From a virus, in the IMG/VR virus record IMGVR_UViG_3300030106_007723, positions 1 to 28,212 of that record: a stretch of DNA of 28,212 nucleotides. The stretch is one strand, 5' to 3'. Below the pieces are notes generated by a model. It saw only the letters and a list, made by a program, of their open reading frames with translations. It was not told the DNA's origin and made no database searches. The position numbers were made by a program, and so were the translations under genes. Numbering within the stretch: position 1 is the first letter of the stretch; each line of letters begins with the position of its first letter. Below are positions 18,701-26,084 of this stretch, one piece after another.

Positions 18701-19555
18701 ACTCCTGAAAAAAATATTGGCGAATGGACTTACGTTGGTATAGATTGGACAAGTTATAATTATAATATTCAAGATAGATGCACATCAGCTGAATTGAAAG
18801 ACTTTTTTGTTTATTTTAAATTTAATGCAGTAAAAGGTTCTAATGATATACCTCCTTTAGATAGTTATACTAAAACTGAACTTTTAGATTATTTTGAAAA
18901 CCCTGAAAAAACGACAAATCAAACATATCAAATAACTTATAAAGGGTTAAACGAAAGGAACGACCCTATTAAAGTTTCGGATGATAAAAAGAAATTGTCA
19001 TTTTTAGATAGTAGAGATCCCGATATTAATTCTACATTTACTATAGAATCTGGTGATGCGATATTTTCAGATGATGGAAACTCTATTATAGGAAATTCTG
19101 TGGTAAATATAGTTTTTAATTGGGATGATGATCCTAATGTAGCTGGACGTTCCGTTGAAGAAATATCTATTTTAGATACTTCATGGGAAATAACTGCATC
19201 TTCAAAGGGTACAATCAAGAAAGAAATATTAATACCAGCTGGATTTAAAGTAGAAGGTAAAGTATATGATGTTAATGGTTGCTTACTTTATACTTTAAGT
19301 GGACCTGAAAAAGAACAAACCGAAATTAGAAAAGGTCAGTCTGGTGGTATAATTAAACCAGGGGTAATAATAGACCCTCAAGATCTAAAAGACTTACAAG
19401 ATCAATTGAAAGATGACCCTGATTTTGATTTATCGGTTATAGGTGTGCAAAATAGCGACGGTGACGGTATTATAAACCCATTTACAGGTGAGTCAGCTTC
19501 TCAGGGTTCGGGACAATCTAAATCAAGTGATACAAAGAAACCAAATACACCCTAA
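15782..19555 (+). CDS. Large virion structural protein with NHL/propeller-like region and Pro-Glu linker
   Basis: The protein has 1,257 residues from ATG 15782, inside the ATGA overlap with the previous stop; an in-frame TTG at 15770 is less likely. Residues about 310-430 contain NHL-like blades: YNNGSLYVSDEGNNGVYRINVNG, YKDELYVLDQGNLCIKIYDKD, YNDKFYWLTTSGIMYTLDSD. A rigid Pro/Glu linker (EPPQPEPEPEPEPEE) at about 726-742 separates this half from a second half that starts with a Cys cluster (CECYVTIDSTDC). The end is a Ser/Gly/Gln/Lys-rich tail. No catalytic motif is visible. Size, beta-rich composition and translational coupling to the LamG-like protein suggest a fibre or baseplate component. 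The propeller assignment is by eye and moderate. No T4 counterpart is recognised. Confidence 0.75.
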   Translation: MINISTEFTNYGYTFNRTLSSVIQLPFEENEILLGVNELVNGYNFNSSVDKLQSNLMYLYSVSKLANPDLPQLYEGFIGTACIECPKMEVSIKNFTPYTKAVEANDNENLDEMPYFYLSDHENNSYIIAYDYNGVNPITNDLRGDLITIDLTLGQYSGDLLATYGTQQALSAYFQANSFRYNSLYGGTNSWPVLELSSFSEGGIFFGGQNFSIYGSLFNNTPATLKLQQGLPSFGFKRFENINTESLVTTTVNKEFNYLTSLSIGPGTLSGYESLFCVSLSTISALSAKTNSSLSEDYTFVNVSSSVGVNNELGFLGINGSAYNNGSLYVSDEGNNGVYRINVNGFVNEDNIRSYPDPKFYETEIIGGFGGIRDNYSFNRPKVLQYYKDELYVLDQGNLCIKIYDKDLGFVRNIRKSAFYKNNPPAAIKLYNDKFYWLTTSGIMYTLDSDLNPITSKQLYNFQNSEEFVDFIVDESIDSIFVATKLNLYKYFFSNLEYIGRFNLKNNKIENVYINFITQINTNDESQLYVYVRNNNAGGFLIFNEDKNYLNLLSNYNFDVYGIEDIKVDKNENVSNFSYNKSIIKLLGNNLQFKNFISNVVTVSLLRDGGISFDGVRYFDDEDLSILDFEPSLNNFIGTNEIFSRTVVNRVLKEIYDYQIELVNLFKNKVTPPPSQVNILSPTLDGLMLEDFPGNANGYYRLENGDDNRDAVLLENEVLKQQPVELPEPPQPEPEPEPEPEETECECYVTIDSTDCMFNDLPDTCNPPYSLIDLDNFNKEETVQKEFVFPEDFPTGELLGSRYIIAGDSSVEDYTVTIDGYIKRYSSGWIHIPMNTSTDSYYININGERIKKNGEQFYFADIADLTDMDRAITYFEQQEQIAIDKLKDEMKDAGIPLAVDPTTINSATGNTREIIYKLDESKKLGVLSYVSKNLDVINYFGDVIDVGYKSFKTINVNNGLVYNNTVFGMYLVPTPEKNIGEWTYVGIDWTSYNYNIQDRCTSAELKDFFVYFKFNAVKGSNDIPPLDSYTKTELLDYFENPEKTTNQTYQITYKGLNERNDPIKVSDDKKKLSFLDSRDPDINSTFTIESGDAIFSDDGNSIIGNSVVNIVFNWDDDPNVAGRSVEEISILDTSWEITASSKGTIKKEILIPAGFKVEGKVYDVNGCLLYTLSGPEKEQTEIRKGQSGGIIKPGVIIDPQDLKDLQDQLKDDPDFDLSVIGVQNSDGDGIINPFTGESASQGSGQSKSSDTKKPNTP

Positions 19556-19558
19556 ATA
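19551..19558 (+). promoter_or_regulatory. T4-late-like TAAATA box upstream of 19564
   Basis: CCTAAATA includes the TAA stop of the preceding gene and ends 5 nt before the ATG. No Shine-Dalgarno sequence is visible in the gap. Confidence 0.45.
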
Positions 19559-19563
19559 ATATT

Positions 19564-20541
19564 ATGGCAGGAAAAAAAATATCAGAACTTAATCCTTTAT
19601 TAGCAAATCAAATTAGAAATGACGATTTGATAACATTAGTCGATTCATCAGAAACTGTCATTACAGACATTAATAAAAAGGTTACGATAGAACAATTTAA
19701 TGATTTCTTAAAAAATAGGTCTTCAGTATTTCCTATATCTTTTCAACCTTCTTTTATAGAAACAAAAGCATATGGATTAACAGTATCGGGACAACAAAAT
19801 CAAACAAGAGATATTACCGGTACAGTAAGTAATAAAACTGTTAACATTGCAGATATAAGTACATTAAAATTTGATAAGTATGGTAGAGTTTGGGATATAG
19901 TAACAGAAGCTTCTTCAGAAAATATTTTATTAGGTAGCGGTACTGCAGCAAGTTTTTATAAAGGAAATATAGAAAACACCAATGAAGCTGGACCTAGTTC
20001 TTTTGATAATGTTAATACACCGATTAATAGAAATATAGGTGGTTATTTTAATAGGGATAGTTTTTATAATCCCGGTGCAAATGCAACTTTAATAAATTAT
20101 TCCGACGGCAGAACAGGTGACGTATTTTGGAATCATTTGTTTAATCAAACATACGAAACTTACGACACCACCACTATTGAAATAAATTACACACATAGTG
20201 ATACGGATACAAATTTTAAACCCCAACCGGGTAACGTTATTATAGAAATAGATTGGAAAAATAGTCAAGTATATGGCACAGGTTCATTACCTTATTATGA
20301 TAGTACAAGTGGTGCAATAAACTTTCCGATATTATTTACTAAAACTAATATACCTAATGCAAGTTTTATTTTTGAAGGAATCATACAAGGTGCAACAAAC
20401 AAACTTTGTGTTCCAAAACTATTAATTGATGGTTTAAACAAAAAAATAACAGGGTTACCAATTTATACTATTATTGATTCTGCTAATAATGTTATTACCA
20501 ATCAATCTGTAGCTGTTAACGTTTCAATTACTAGTACATGA
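19564..20541 (+). CDS. KKIS-type fibre-like structural protein, paralogue 1
   Basis: The protein has 325 residues. The N-terminus MAGKKISELNPLLANQIRNDDLITLVDSSET resembles the short 'KKISEL ... DDL' attachment segment at the start of many phage fibre and tail-associated proteins. After a THR/ASN-rich middle (LKFDKYGRVWDIV, then TTIEINYTHSDTD, then GNVIIEIDWKNSQ) it ends VAVNVSITST, typical of beta-rich domains. The protein encoded next has the same layout, so the pair is a tandem duplication. It overlaps that gene by ATGA. It probably attaches to the head, neck or tail and lies just before the gp13 homologue. The exact location and partner cannot be told from sequence. Confidence 0.7.
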   Translation: MAGKKISELNPLLANQIRNDDLITLVDSSETVITDINKKVTIEQFNDFLKNRSSVFPISFQPSFIETKAYGLTVSGQQNQTRDITGTVSNKTVNIADISTLKFDKYGRVWDIVTEASSENILLGSGTAASFYKGNIENTNEAGPSSFDNVNTPINRNIGGYFNRDSFYNPGANATLINYSDGRTGDVFWNHLFNQTYETYDTTTIEINYTHSDTDTNFKPQPGNVIIEIDWKNSQVYGTGSLPYYDSTSGAINFPILFTKTNIPNASFIFEGIIQGATNKLCVPKLLIDGLNKKITGLPIYTIIDSANNVITNQSVAVNVSITST

Positions 20542-21437
20542 GTAAAAAAATCTCACAACTTACAAAGTCGACTTTTTCAGAAGTTACCCCTGATGATTTA
20601 ATTTTATCTGCTGGTTTAAGTGTTCCTGAAGATTTAGTAAATGAAAATCTTTCTGAAATTGATTTAAAAGGTGCTAGAAATATTAACAGTGACGACAATT
20701 ATAAAATTACAGTAAATGAATTTTGCAAATATTTTAGAGCAAAAAATACATATCAATTAAAAGAAAAATATTTTAATTTTGATAATGTAAAAAGTTCGGT
20801 TTCAAATAATAACGTTGAAAAGAAAGATTTAGAAAGCTTAACGTTTAATGAATTCGGTATAGTAACAGATTTAACTTTAAAAGATGGTACCGGAAAAGTT
20901 ACTGATACTATAGCAGGTACTTTTTTATCAACCCCGTCTACTAAAGAATGGCAAGGTTACTTTGATAAAACGGTTGACTCAGAACAGTCTGGTCAAGTTA
21001 TTGGAGGTACTATTGGGTCTTGGTTAGGTCTTTTTGATAAATCTTATTCGTCATATAAAAAGACTATTATTAATTATACGCAAGCAAGAAATGATTCTAC
21101 AGGTAATAACTTATTTGATGTATGTAAACATAAAATTATTATTTTTTGGGATCATGGAAATACAAAATCTATTTTAGCGTGTGCTTCTGGTCAATACCCT
21201 GCACTTGAGGGGCCAAGTGCTTTACCTTTAAAATATAATACCAAAACATATTTGATAAACGATTTATTTATACCTCAGAAAGACGACACTTTTAGCAAAA
21301 GTGCTGGCGATGAATATAAAGTATTATTAGAAATAGACGTAGCTAATTCTAAAATTAATAAATTACCCTTACCTTCATATTTAGGAAACGGTCAAGAAAC
21401 GGTTGCCGTTTCTATGACAGTTGAGTCTTTTGTATAA
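20538..21437 (+). CDS. KKIS-type fibre-like structural protein, paralogue 2
   Basis: The protein has 299 residues, with its start inside the ATGA overlap at 20538. MSKKISQLTKSTFSEVTPDDLIL mirrors the N-terminus of the preceding protein. LTFNEFGIVTDL, KTIINYTQARND, HKIIIFWDHGN and the terminal VAVSMTVES align in order with that protein's LKFDKYGRVWDIV, TTIEINYTHSD, GNVIIEIDWKN and VAVNVSITS. Overall similarity is otherwise low, so the duplication is old or fast-evolving. No enzyme motif, signal peptide or membrane segment is seen. A heteromeric fibre or collar structure built from the pair is plausible but unproven. Confidence 0.7.
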   Translation: MSKKISQLTKSTFSEVTPDDLILSAGLSVPEDLVNENLSEIDLKGARNINSDDNYKITVNEFCKYFRAKNTYQLKEKYFNFDNVKSSVSNNNVEKKDLESLTFNEFGIVTDLTLKDGTGKVTDTIAGTFLSTPSTKEWQGYFDKTVDSEQSGQVIGGTIGSWLGLFDKSYSSYKKTIINYTQARNDSTGNNLFDVCKHKIIIFWDHGNTKSILACASGQYPALEGPSALPLKYNTKTYLINDLFIPQKDDTFSKSAGDEYKVLLEIDVANSKINKLPLPSYLGNGQETVAVSMTVESFV

Positions 21438-21440
21438 ATA
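21433..21440 (+). promoter_or_regulatory. TATAAATA late-promoter-like box upstream of the gp13 gene
   Basis: This is an exact match to the T4 late consensus TATAAATA. It overlaps the stop codon of the previous gene and ends 7 nt before the ATG at 21448. Confidence 0.55.
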
Positions 21441-21447
21441 ATATCAA

Positions 21448-22473
21448 ATGGATTGTTCAACGGTATTACCTGTAAGCTCTTTTTATTCTACTAATCTTAA
21501 CAATAAGATTTGTAGTTATGACAGGTTAGCTCAGAGAATTTCAAGAACTTTAGGAGCACCTTTAATTAATATTGAAGTTCATCAAGACAATTTATATGAA
21601 AATATAGGTATAGCTGTAGAAATGTTTACTAAATTTGCTGGTTATACCCGCGAATATTTGGTTTTTGATTCTGCTCTTTATGAAAGAGGCCCGGGGATTA
21701 GATTAGATGTTCTAATGACCGCGAAAAGAACAGAGAATTTAATTGATAATGATGTATTATTAAATCCAAATTTTTCATACTTATATCCTGATAAATGTGG
21801 TACTAGTTTTGCCCCTTTATACGGTATAGGTAAAATGATTATAGGTGAAACTGCTAACCCTTATATTTTTGAAGTTGGGGAAAATTTAAAACCTGATCAA
21901 TTATATCTAAATCAATCTTTTGATTATCTTTTAGATGATTATAGAAAGGTTATTGATATAAGAGGGTTTGAAATTGGTTCATCTGACGGTGTTAATACAT
22001 TATTTACCATTGAACAAACATTGGCTCAGCAAACTTATTTTAGTTATTCGATGGGTAACTATGGGTTTGACTTAGTTAGTTGGTATGTGTTAAAGAACTG
22101 GTTGGATACGAGAGAGCATGTATTAGCTTTACGAAAAAGCGTTAACTTTAATCAACGTACACAATACATGCAAATGTACCCCGAACCAGGAAGTGAAAGA
22201 TTCTGGGGTATATTAGAATGTTATGTAGAACAACCTATACAATGGGTAATAAAAGAGCCTTGGGTATATCAATATGCATTAGCATTGACTAAAATAAACT
22301 TAGGGAGAGTAAGAGGCAAATACAGCAACGTGCAGCTCTTTGGTGGTGGTGTATTGAATTATGATATGCTACAAGAAGGTAGAGAAGAAAAAGCTAAATT
22401 AGAAGAAGAATTATATACTGGAGCTTCACCAGGATTGAGCGATGCAGAACCTCCATTGTTTTTAATTGGCTAA
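21448..22473 (+). CDS. gp13: T4 gp13-like neck / head-completion protein
   Basis: The protein has 341 residues. RTLGAPLINIEVHQDNLYENIGIAVEMF (residues about 33-60) matches the T4 gp13 start region (RLGAP-I-NVE ... DQIYDCIQRALELY). The C-terminal stretch LFGGGVLNYDMLQEGREEKAKLEEELY, ending PPLFLIG, matches gp13's [28 protein letters not shown] and terminal PPFGILVG. T4 gp13 is about 309 residues, so length fits. In T4 it joins gp14 in the neck that seals the DNA-filled head before tail attachment. YALALTKINLGRVRGKYSNV lies just before the C-terminal motif. It is preceded by an exact TATAAATA box and has no clear Shine-Dalgarno sequence. No gp14 homologue follows; the next gene is sulfotransferase-like, a departure from the T4 order. 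Confidence 0.85.
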   Translation: MDCSTVLPVSSFYSTNLNNKICSYDRLAQRISRTLGAPLINIEVHQDNLYENIGIAVEMFTKFAGYTREYLVFDSALYERGPGIRLDVLMTAKRTENLIDNDVLLNPNFSYLYPDKCGTSFAPLYGIGKMIIGETANPYIFEVGENLKPDQLYLNQSFDYLLDDYRKVIDIRGFEIGSSDGVNTLFTIEQTLAQQTYFSYSMGNYGFDLVSWYVLKNWLDTREHVLALRKSVNFNQRTQYMQMYPEPGSERFWGILECYVEQPIQWVIKEPWVYQYALALTKINLGRVRGKYSNVQLFGGGVLNYDMLQEGREEKAKLEEELYTGASPGLSDAEPPLFLIG

Positions 22474-22475
22474 TT

Positions 22476-22483
22476 TTTAAATA
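22476..22483 (+). promoter_or_regulatory. TTTAAATA late-promoter-like box upstream of 22489
   Basis: TTTAAATA ends 5 nt before the GTG start at 22489. An AGG at 22483-22485 overlaps its last base and is too close to the start to be a good Shine-Dalgarno site. Confidence 0.4.
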
Positions 22484-22488
22484 GGTTT

Positions 22489-23274
22489 GTGCCAGACTTC
22501 ATATGCTTTCGCAATAGTAATTTTCTTTGTGTAGGTTCTCCTTGCGGTGGTTCTCATTTTGTAAATCATGTACTCAATGAAATGGGCATTAAATGTGATA
22601 TAGAGACAGTCCGCCCGGGGCAAAGTTTAGTAATGTGGGCATATGCTCCGGGGTATAATGCATCTTTACCCGACAATGTTAAGAACCCACCAGAAGAATT
22701 ATTAGAAAAAAATTATAAATGGGCTAAACATACATATGATTATGTTATTCATTACACAAGACATCCATTAAAATCTATTCCTTGCTTACAAGAGGAAATG
22801 TGCGCAGTAAAAAAAGATTTAGACGAAGAATATTTTAATATTATGCGTAAAGGAGTGTTTAATGGTCTTAAAAAAGCTAATTGGGATTTTATGACCCCAC
22901 CATGGCAAAATTTAAAGTTAAACAGAGTGGAATATGTTTTAGACTTTTGGGTTAAATGGCATAAAATGATTCTTTTAAAAAAGCCAGATATAACTATAAA
23001 GGTAGAAAACTTAAAAGATGAAATTTATAAATTTGTAAAAGATAAAACGCAATGTAAAAACAATGCTGAACTAGATACTTCTGTTCAACATAATACAGGT
23101 TCACGAAGAAAAACTATGGGTAGACCTACCGAAAATAAAGAAATGGAAATTTTTATCCGAGAAATGCTTCCTAAAATTAATATACAGTTACTACAAGAAG
23201 TAGTTAAGTTGGGAAACAAATTCGGATATGAGTTTCCTAATGAAGTTGTATTAAAGTGTAAGCATTTTAAATAA
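22489..23274 (+). CDS. Sulfotransferase-like P-loop protein
   Basis: The protein has 261 residues from GTG 22489. The upstream in-frame TAA at 22471 leaves no other start before the conserved loop, and the next ATG would remove that loop. Residues 12-32 (FLCVGSPCGGSHFVNHVLNEM) resemble the 5'-phosphosulfate-binding loop of PAPS-dependent sulfotransferases, with GSPCGGSH in place of the usual R-S-G-S/T. YTRHPLKSIPCLQ (R91, S96) resembles the 3'-phosphate-binding R ... S segment. If active, it would move sulfate from PAPS to a glycan or protein. It sits between gp13- and gp4-like genes, away from the glycosyltransferase cluster, so a virion-decoration role is inference. A kinase-like or non-catalytic P-loop protein is the main alternative. 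Confidence 0.6.
   Translation: MPDFICFRNSNFLCVGSPCGGSHFVNHVLNEMGIKCDIETVRPGQSLVMWAYAPGYNASLPDNVKNPPEELLEKNYKWAKHTYDYVIHYTRHPLKSIPCLQEEMCAVKKDLDEEYFNIMRKGVFNGLKKANWDFMTPPWQNLKLNRVEYVLDFWVKWHKMILLKKPDITIKVENLKDEIYKFVKDKTQCKNNAELDTSVQHNTGSRRKTMGRPTENKEMEIFIREMLPKINIQLLQEVVKLGNKFGYEFPNEVVLKCKHFK
23266..23273 (+). promoter_or_regulatory. TTTAAATA late-promoter-like box upstream of the gp4-like gene
   Basis: TTTAAATA contains most of the preceding stop codon and ends 5 nt before ATG 23279. Confidence 0.4.
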
Positions 23275-23278
23275 AAAT

Positions 23279-23722
23279 ATGGCTACGGGTAAGTTTAGAC
23301 AGGGTGTATTTAAACCAAGACACAGAAACAAATACAGGGGAAAAGATTACCCGATTTATAGATCTGGGTGGGAATTAAAATTTTTTAGATGGTGTGATTT
23401 AAATGAAAATGTTACTGCTTGGGATAGTGAGTGTGTTATTATTCCGTATTTGAATCCTCTTACAGGAAGAGTTCAAAGATATTTTGTTGATGGGTTAGTT
23501 ACCATAAATGAAACAAATGGACCTAAAACGTACTTGATAGAAATAAAACCATCTAAACAAACCCAACCCCCAAAAACTAAAAAATACCAAAAAAGAAAAA
23601 CTACTCTTTACGAACAAAAAACGTATGTTCAAAATAGAGCTAAATGGGATGCTGCAGAAAAATGGGCTAAGAAAAAAGGGGTAGAATTTAAAATTTTAAC
23701 CGAAAAGGAATTAGGAGTATAA
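23279..23722 (+). CDS. gp4: T4 gp4-like head completion protein (PD-(D/E)xK nuclease-like)
   Basis: The protein has 147 residues, close to T4 gp4 (about 150). IYRSGWELKFFRWCDLNENVTAWDSE, then IIPYLNPLTGRVQRYFVD, then YLIEIKPSKQT follows the family pattern (YRS-WEL ... W-CD-N-NV ... W-SE ... IPY-P ... RYF-D ... LIEIKP). The E32, D71 and E88-x-K90 arrangement is that of a PD-(D/E)xK nuclease, and gp4 is thought to trim or protect packaged DNA ends while completing the head. The Lys-rich C-terminal half fits DNA contact. It overlaps the next gene by one base (TAATG), so it is likely translationally coupled to the FkbM gene. In T4, gene 4 lies elsewhere, so the order here is rearranged. Confidence 0.8.
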   Translation: MATGKFRQGVFKPRHRNKYRGKDYPIYRSGWELKFFRWCDLNENVTAWDSECVIIPYLNPLTGRVQRYFVDGLVTINETNGPKTYLIEIKPSKQTQPPKTKKYQKRKTTLYEQKTYVQNRAKWDAAEKWAKKKGVEFKILTEKELGV

Positions 23723-24342
23723 TGTTATTAGATTACGACGAATTAGTAGAAAAATATAAAATGAATGTTACCGGTGTTATTCATATCGGTGGTCATCATG
23801 GTAGTGAATATGATTTGTATAAAAAATATGATTCAATTAAACATATTCTTTTTTTTGAGCCTGACTTAGATAGCTTTAAAATTCTATCTGAAAAAGTTGA
23901 TGGGGATGACAAAGTTATATGTGTTAATAAAGCTTTGGGACCGTTTATTGGAAAAACAAAATTTCATCGAAGCAAAGATAATTTAGGTCAAAGTAATTCA
24001 TTAATGAAACCTGATTTACATGCAAGACAATACCCGCATATTGTCTTTACTGAAGAAATTGAAATAGGTTTTGATAATTTAGATAGGTATGAACCGAGTA
24101 AAAAATTTAACCTTATTAACATAGACGTTCAAGGGTTCGAACTAAATGTTTTTATAGGCGCTAAAAAGACTTTAAAAAATATAGACTATATAATCGCTGA
24201 AGTAAACAGAGATGAACTATATGAAGGTTGTGCTAGAGTTGAAGAGTTAGATGCTTATTTGGGTGTATATGGCTTTACAAGAGAAGAAACATCTTGGGAT
24301 GGAATATCTTGGGGAGATGCATTTTACCGTAAAAAATCATAG
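23722..24342 (+). CDS. FkbM-family SAM-dependent methyltransferase
   Basis: The protein has 206 residues. VIHIGGHHGSEYDLY (about 19-33) is the SAM-binding loop, HILFFEPDLDSF (about 41-52) holds the acidic ribose-binding residue, and NLINIDVQGFELNVFIGA (about 128-145) is the FkbM D-x-Q-G-x-E signature. FkbM enzymes usually O-methylate sugars or polyketides. A phage copy next to head genes suggests methylation of a virion or cell-surface glycan; the substrate is unknown. It starts at ATG 23722 within TAATG and has no own promoter box. It is a stand-alone relative of the FkbM domain in the three-domain fusion at 9798-12398, but clearly diverged, not a recent copy. Confidence 0.85.
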   Translation: MLLDYDELVEKYKMNVTGVIHIGGHHGSEYDLYKKYDSIKHILFFEPDLDSFKILSEKVDGDDKVICVNKALGPFIGKTKFHRSKDNLGQSNSLMKPDLHARQYPHIVFTEEIEIGFDNLDRYEPSKKFNLINIDVQGFELNVFIGAKKTLKNIDYIIAEVNRDELYEGCARVEELDAYLGVYGFTREETSWDGISWGDAFYRKKS

Positions 24343-24346
24343 AAAG

Positions 24347-24354
24347 TATAAATA
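24347..24354 (+). promoter_or_regulatory. TATAAATA late-promoter-like box upstream of the gp21 gene
   Basis: An exact TATAAATA ends 9 nt before ATG 24364. It heads the head-assembly genes gp21 to gp23. Confidence 0.55.
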
Positions 24355-24363
24355 TTATCAGAC

Positions 24364-25044
24364 ATGTCTTATAAACTATTAGTTGAAACACCTGCTTCAA
24401 AAGAAGACTTTGAGTACGTACTTGAAGAAAGCGGTAAAGATGGTAAGAAAAATATGTACATCAAAGGCCCTTATATGATGGCCGAAGAAGTTAACCGTAA
24501 CAAACGTTATTATCCTACCAATGAATTGAAGCGAGAGATCGAAAGATATAAGAAAGATATGATCCGCGAAAATAGGAGTATGGGTGAATTAAACCACCCT
24601 ACAACTGCAGAAGTAGATCTAGAACGTGCATGTCATATGGTAACAGACATATGGCAAGAAGGTAACATGTTTTACGGTAAGTCTAAAGTGCTTTCAACCC
24701 CATGCGGACAAATAGTAAAAAGTTTAATTAATGACGGTGTAAAAGTTGGTATGAGTTCAAGAGCTTTAGGACAACTTACACCGGTAGAAGAAAAAGCTGG
24801 TGTTAGTAAAGTCACCGATATGAAGTTGGTAGCGGTAGATTGTGTTTCCGATCCTTCTTGTCCAAAAGCCTTTGTAAATGGCATCTTAGAAAGTAAACAA
24901 TATATTTTAGATCAAGATGGAAAATTCGTAGAAGCTTATGACACTTTTGAAGAAAAGTTAGAAACCCTACCTACAAAAGAGTTGGATTCGTATTTAAGAG
25001 ATCAAGTACTTGACTTTTTAGATAAAATTGGCTCTAAAGCATAA
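24364..25044 (+). CDS. gp21: T4 gp21-like prohead core maturation protease
   Basis: The protein has 226 residues, near the T4 gp21 length. MYIKGPYMMAEEVNRNKRYYP is the typical N-terminal strand block of phage prohead serine proteases. GELNHP supplies the catalytic His (H78) and VGMSSRALG the catalytic Ser (S131/S132); VDCVSDPSCPKAF follows as in the T4 family. In T4 it sits in the prohead core, activates itself, and cleaves gp22, gp23 and other core proteins after (L/I)-x-E. An exact TATAAATA box precedes it. The next genes are a 47-residue peptide, then scaffold and capsid, the usual gp21-22-23 order. The gp20 portal gene is not adjacent. Confidence 0.92.
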   Translation: MSYKLLVETPASKEDFEYVLEESGKDGKKNMYIKGPYMMAEEVNRNKRYYPTNELKREIERYKKDMIRENRSMGELNHPTTAEVDLERACHMVTDIWQEGNMFYGKSKVLSTPCGQIVKSLINDGVKVGMSSRALGQLTPVEEKAGVSKVTDMKLVAVDCVSDPSCPKAFVNGILESKQYILDQDGKFVEAYDTFEEKLETLPTKELDSYLRDQVLDFLDKIGSKA

Positions 25045-25047
25045 ATA
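25040..25047 (+). promoter_or_regulatory. CATAAATA late-promoter-like box upstream of the 47-residue gene
   Basis: CATAAATA overlaps the gp21 stop codon and ends 8 nt before ATG 25056. Confidence 0.45.
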
Positions 25048-25055
25048 ATAGATAT

Positions 25056-25199
25056 ATGTCACAACGTAAAGAAATAGCAAAGTTTTTAAAAAATGTTTCC
25101 ATTGGGGAATATAAAAACGCACACGACAATTTACGTACAGTAGTTGAAGACAAACTTAAGCTGAAAATTAAAAAGGCAGCTAACAAAAGAATTTTTTAA
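25056..25199 (+). CDS. 47-residue basic peptide, possible small prohead core component
   Basis: The reading frame ATG 25056 to TAA 25199 fills the gp21-gp22 gap almost exactly and is preceded by its own TAAATA box. The product begins MSQRKEIAKFLKNVSIGEY and continues KNAHDNLRTVVEDKLKLKIK, ending KKAANKRIF. It is Lys-rich, strongly helical in pattern and free of Cys. In T4, small core proteins (gp67, gp68) are encoded beside gp21, so a gp67/68-like internal head peptide is plausible by position and character; I cannot show homology. The lack of alternatives in this gap and clean spacing on both sides (one base to gp22) support a real gene. Confidence 0.75.
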   Translation: MSQRKEIAKFLKNVSIGEYKNAHDNLRTVVEDKLKLKIKKAANKRIF

Positions 25200-25200
25200 A

Positions 25201-26076
25201 ATGGACAAAATAACTGATATACTCCAGGAAAAAGCCAGTGGTATTCTTACAGAGGATACATTAAAGCGAATTGAAGATGCTTTCAACAAAAAGGTTGCCC
25301 TTCACGTTGAGTCAGCACTAGTAAAACAGGATGATGAATATAGCGCCAAGTTAGAGCATTTGCTCGAGGCCATTGACGTCGACCACACAAGCAAGCTGGA
25401 CAAGGTTATCAGTGCCATTGATAAGAACCACGGTGAAAAATTAATTTCAGTGGTTGAGAAGTATAGCAGAGCTATTAATGAAGAAGCTACTACTTTTAAG
25501 AGCGACATGGTAGGACGCGTTAGCAAATACCTTGATCTGTATCTTGAGAAATTAGTACCGCAGAAACAAATTAACGAAGCGGTTAAAAACAGAAGATCTA
25601 ATAAGGTTTTACATGAAATGAGAAGAGTGTTAGCGGTTGATGCTGCTTTACAGAAGAATAGCATTAAGGACGCAATCTTAGATGGTAAAACAAGAATTGA
25701 TGAGTCTGTTGAGCAATTAAACGAATCTACAGCAATCGTAGAACGTTTAGAAAGAGAAAATGCATTTCTTAGAAGTAAGTTAACCTTAGAAGAAAAGGTA
25801 GCTGACTTACCGGAAGATAAAGCTGCATTTTGTAAGAAGGTACTTCACGGTAAATCACAAAGATTTATCAATGAAAACTTCGATTATACGTTGAAGATGT
25901 TTGACAAAAATCATGAAGAGCATCTTGAAGTTTTGCATGAGCAAGCCAAAACGCAAAACACGGTAACTAAAGATGTTGACCGACCAATCATTGAAGAGAG
26001 TGTAGAAGCTCCTACTAATGAATTTGAAGATCACGCACCTTTAGGATCGTATATGGGCGAGCTTAGCAAATATTAA
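25201..26076 (+). CDS. gp22: T4 gp22-like prohead core scaffolding protein
   Basis: The protein has 291 residues (T4 gp22 is 269), lies between the gp21 and gp23 homologues and has the expected character: acidic/basic, without Cys except one, and long heptad-like helices. Regions at about 45-90 (repeated K-x-D-x-V-I-S-A-I-D patterns) and about 155-200 (ESVEQLNESTAIVERLERENAFL) should form coiled coils. LPEDKAAFCKKVLHGKSQRFINENFDYTLKMF (about 205-240) resembles the conserved C-terminal part of the scaffold. Several (L/I)-x-E sites, such as IIE near the C-terminus, could be gp21 cleavage sites. In T4 the protein forms the core around which gp23 assembles and is digested before packaging. It starts one base after the preceding stop, with AT-rich sequence and no Shine-Dalgarno site. 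Confidence 0.88.
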   Translation: MDKITDILQEKASGILTEDTLKRIEDAFNKKVALHVESALVKQDDEYSAKLEHLLEAIDVDHTSKLDKVISAIDKNHGEKLISVVEKYSRAINEEATTFKSDMVGRVSKYLDLYLEKLVPQKQINEAVKNRRSNKVLHEMRRVLAVDAALQKNSIKDAILDGKTRIDESVEQLNESTAIVERLERENAFLRSKLTLEEKVADLPEDKAAFCKKVLHGKSQRFINENFDYTLKMFDKNHEEHLEVLHEQAKTQNTVTKDVDRPIIEESVEAPTNEFEDHAPLGSYMGELSKY

Positions 26077-26084
26077 TAATCGAA

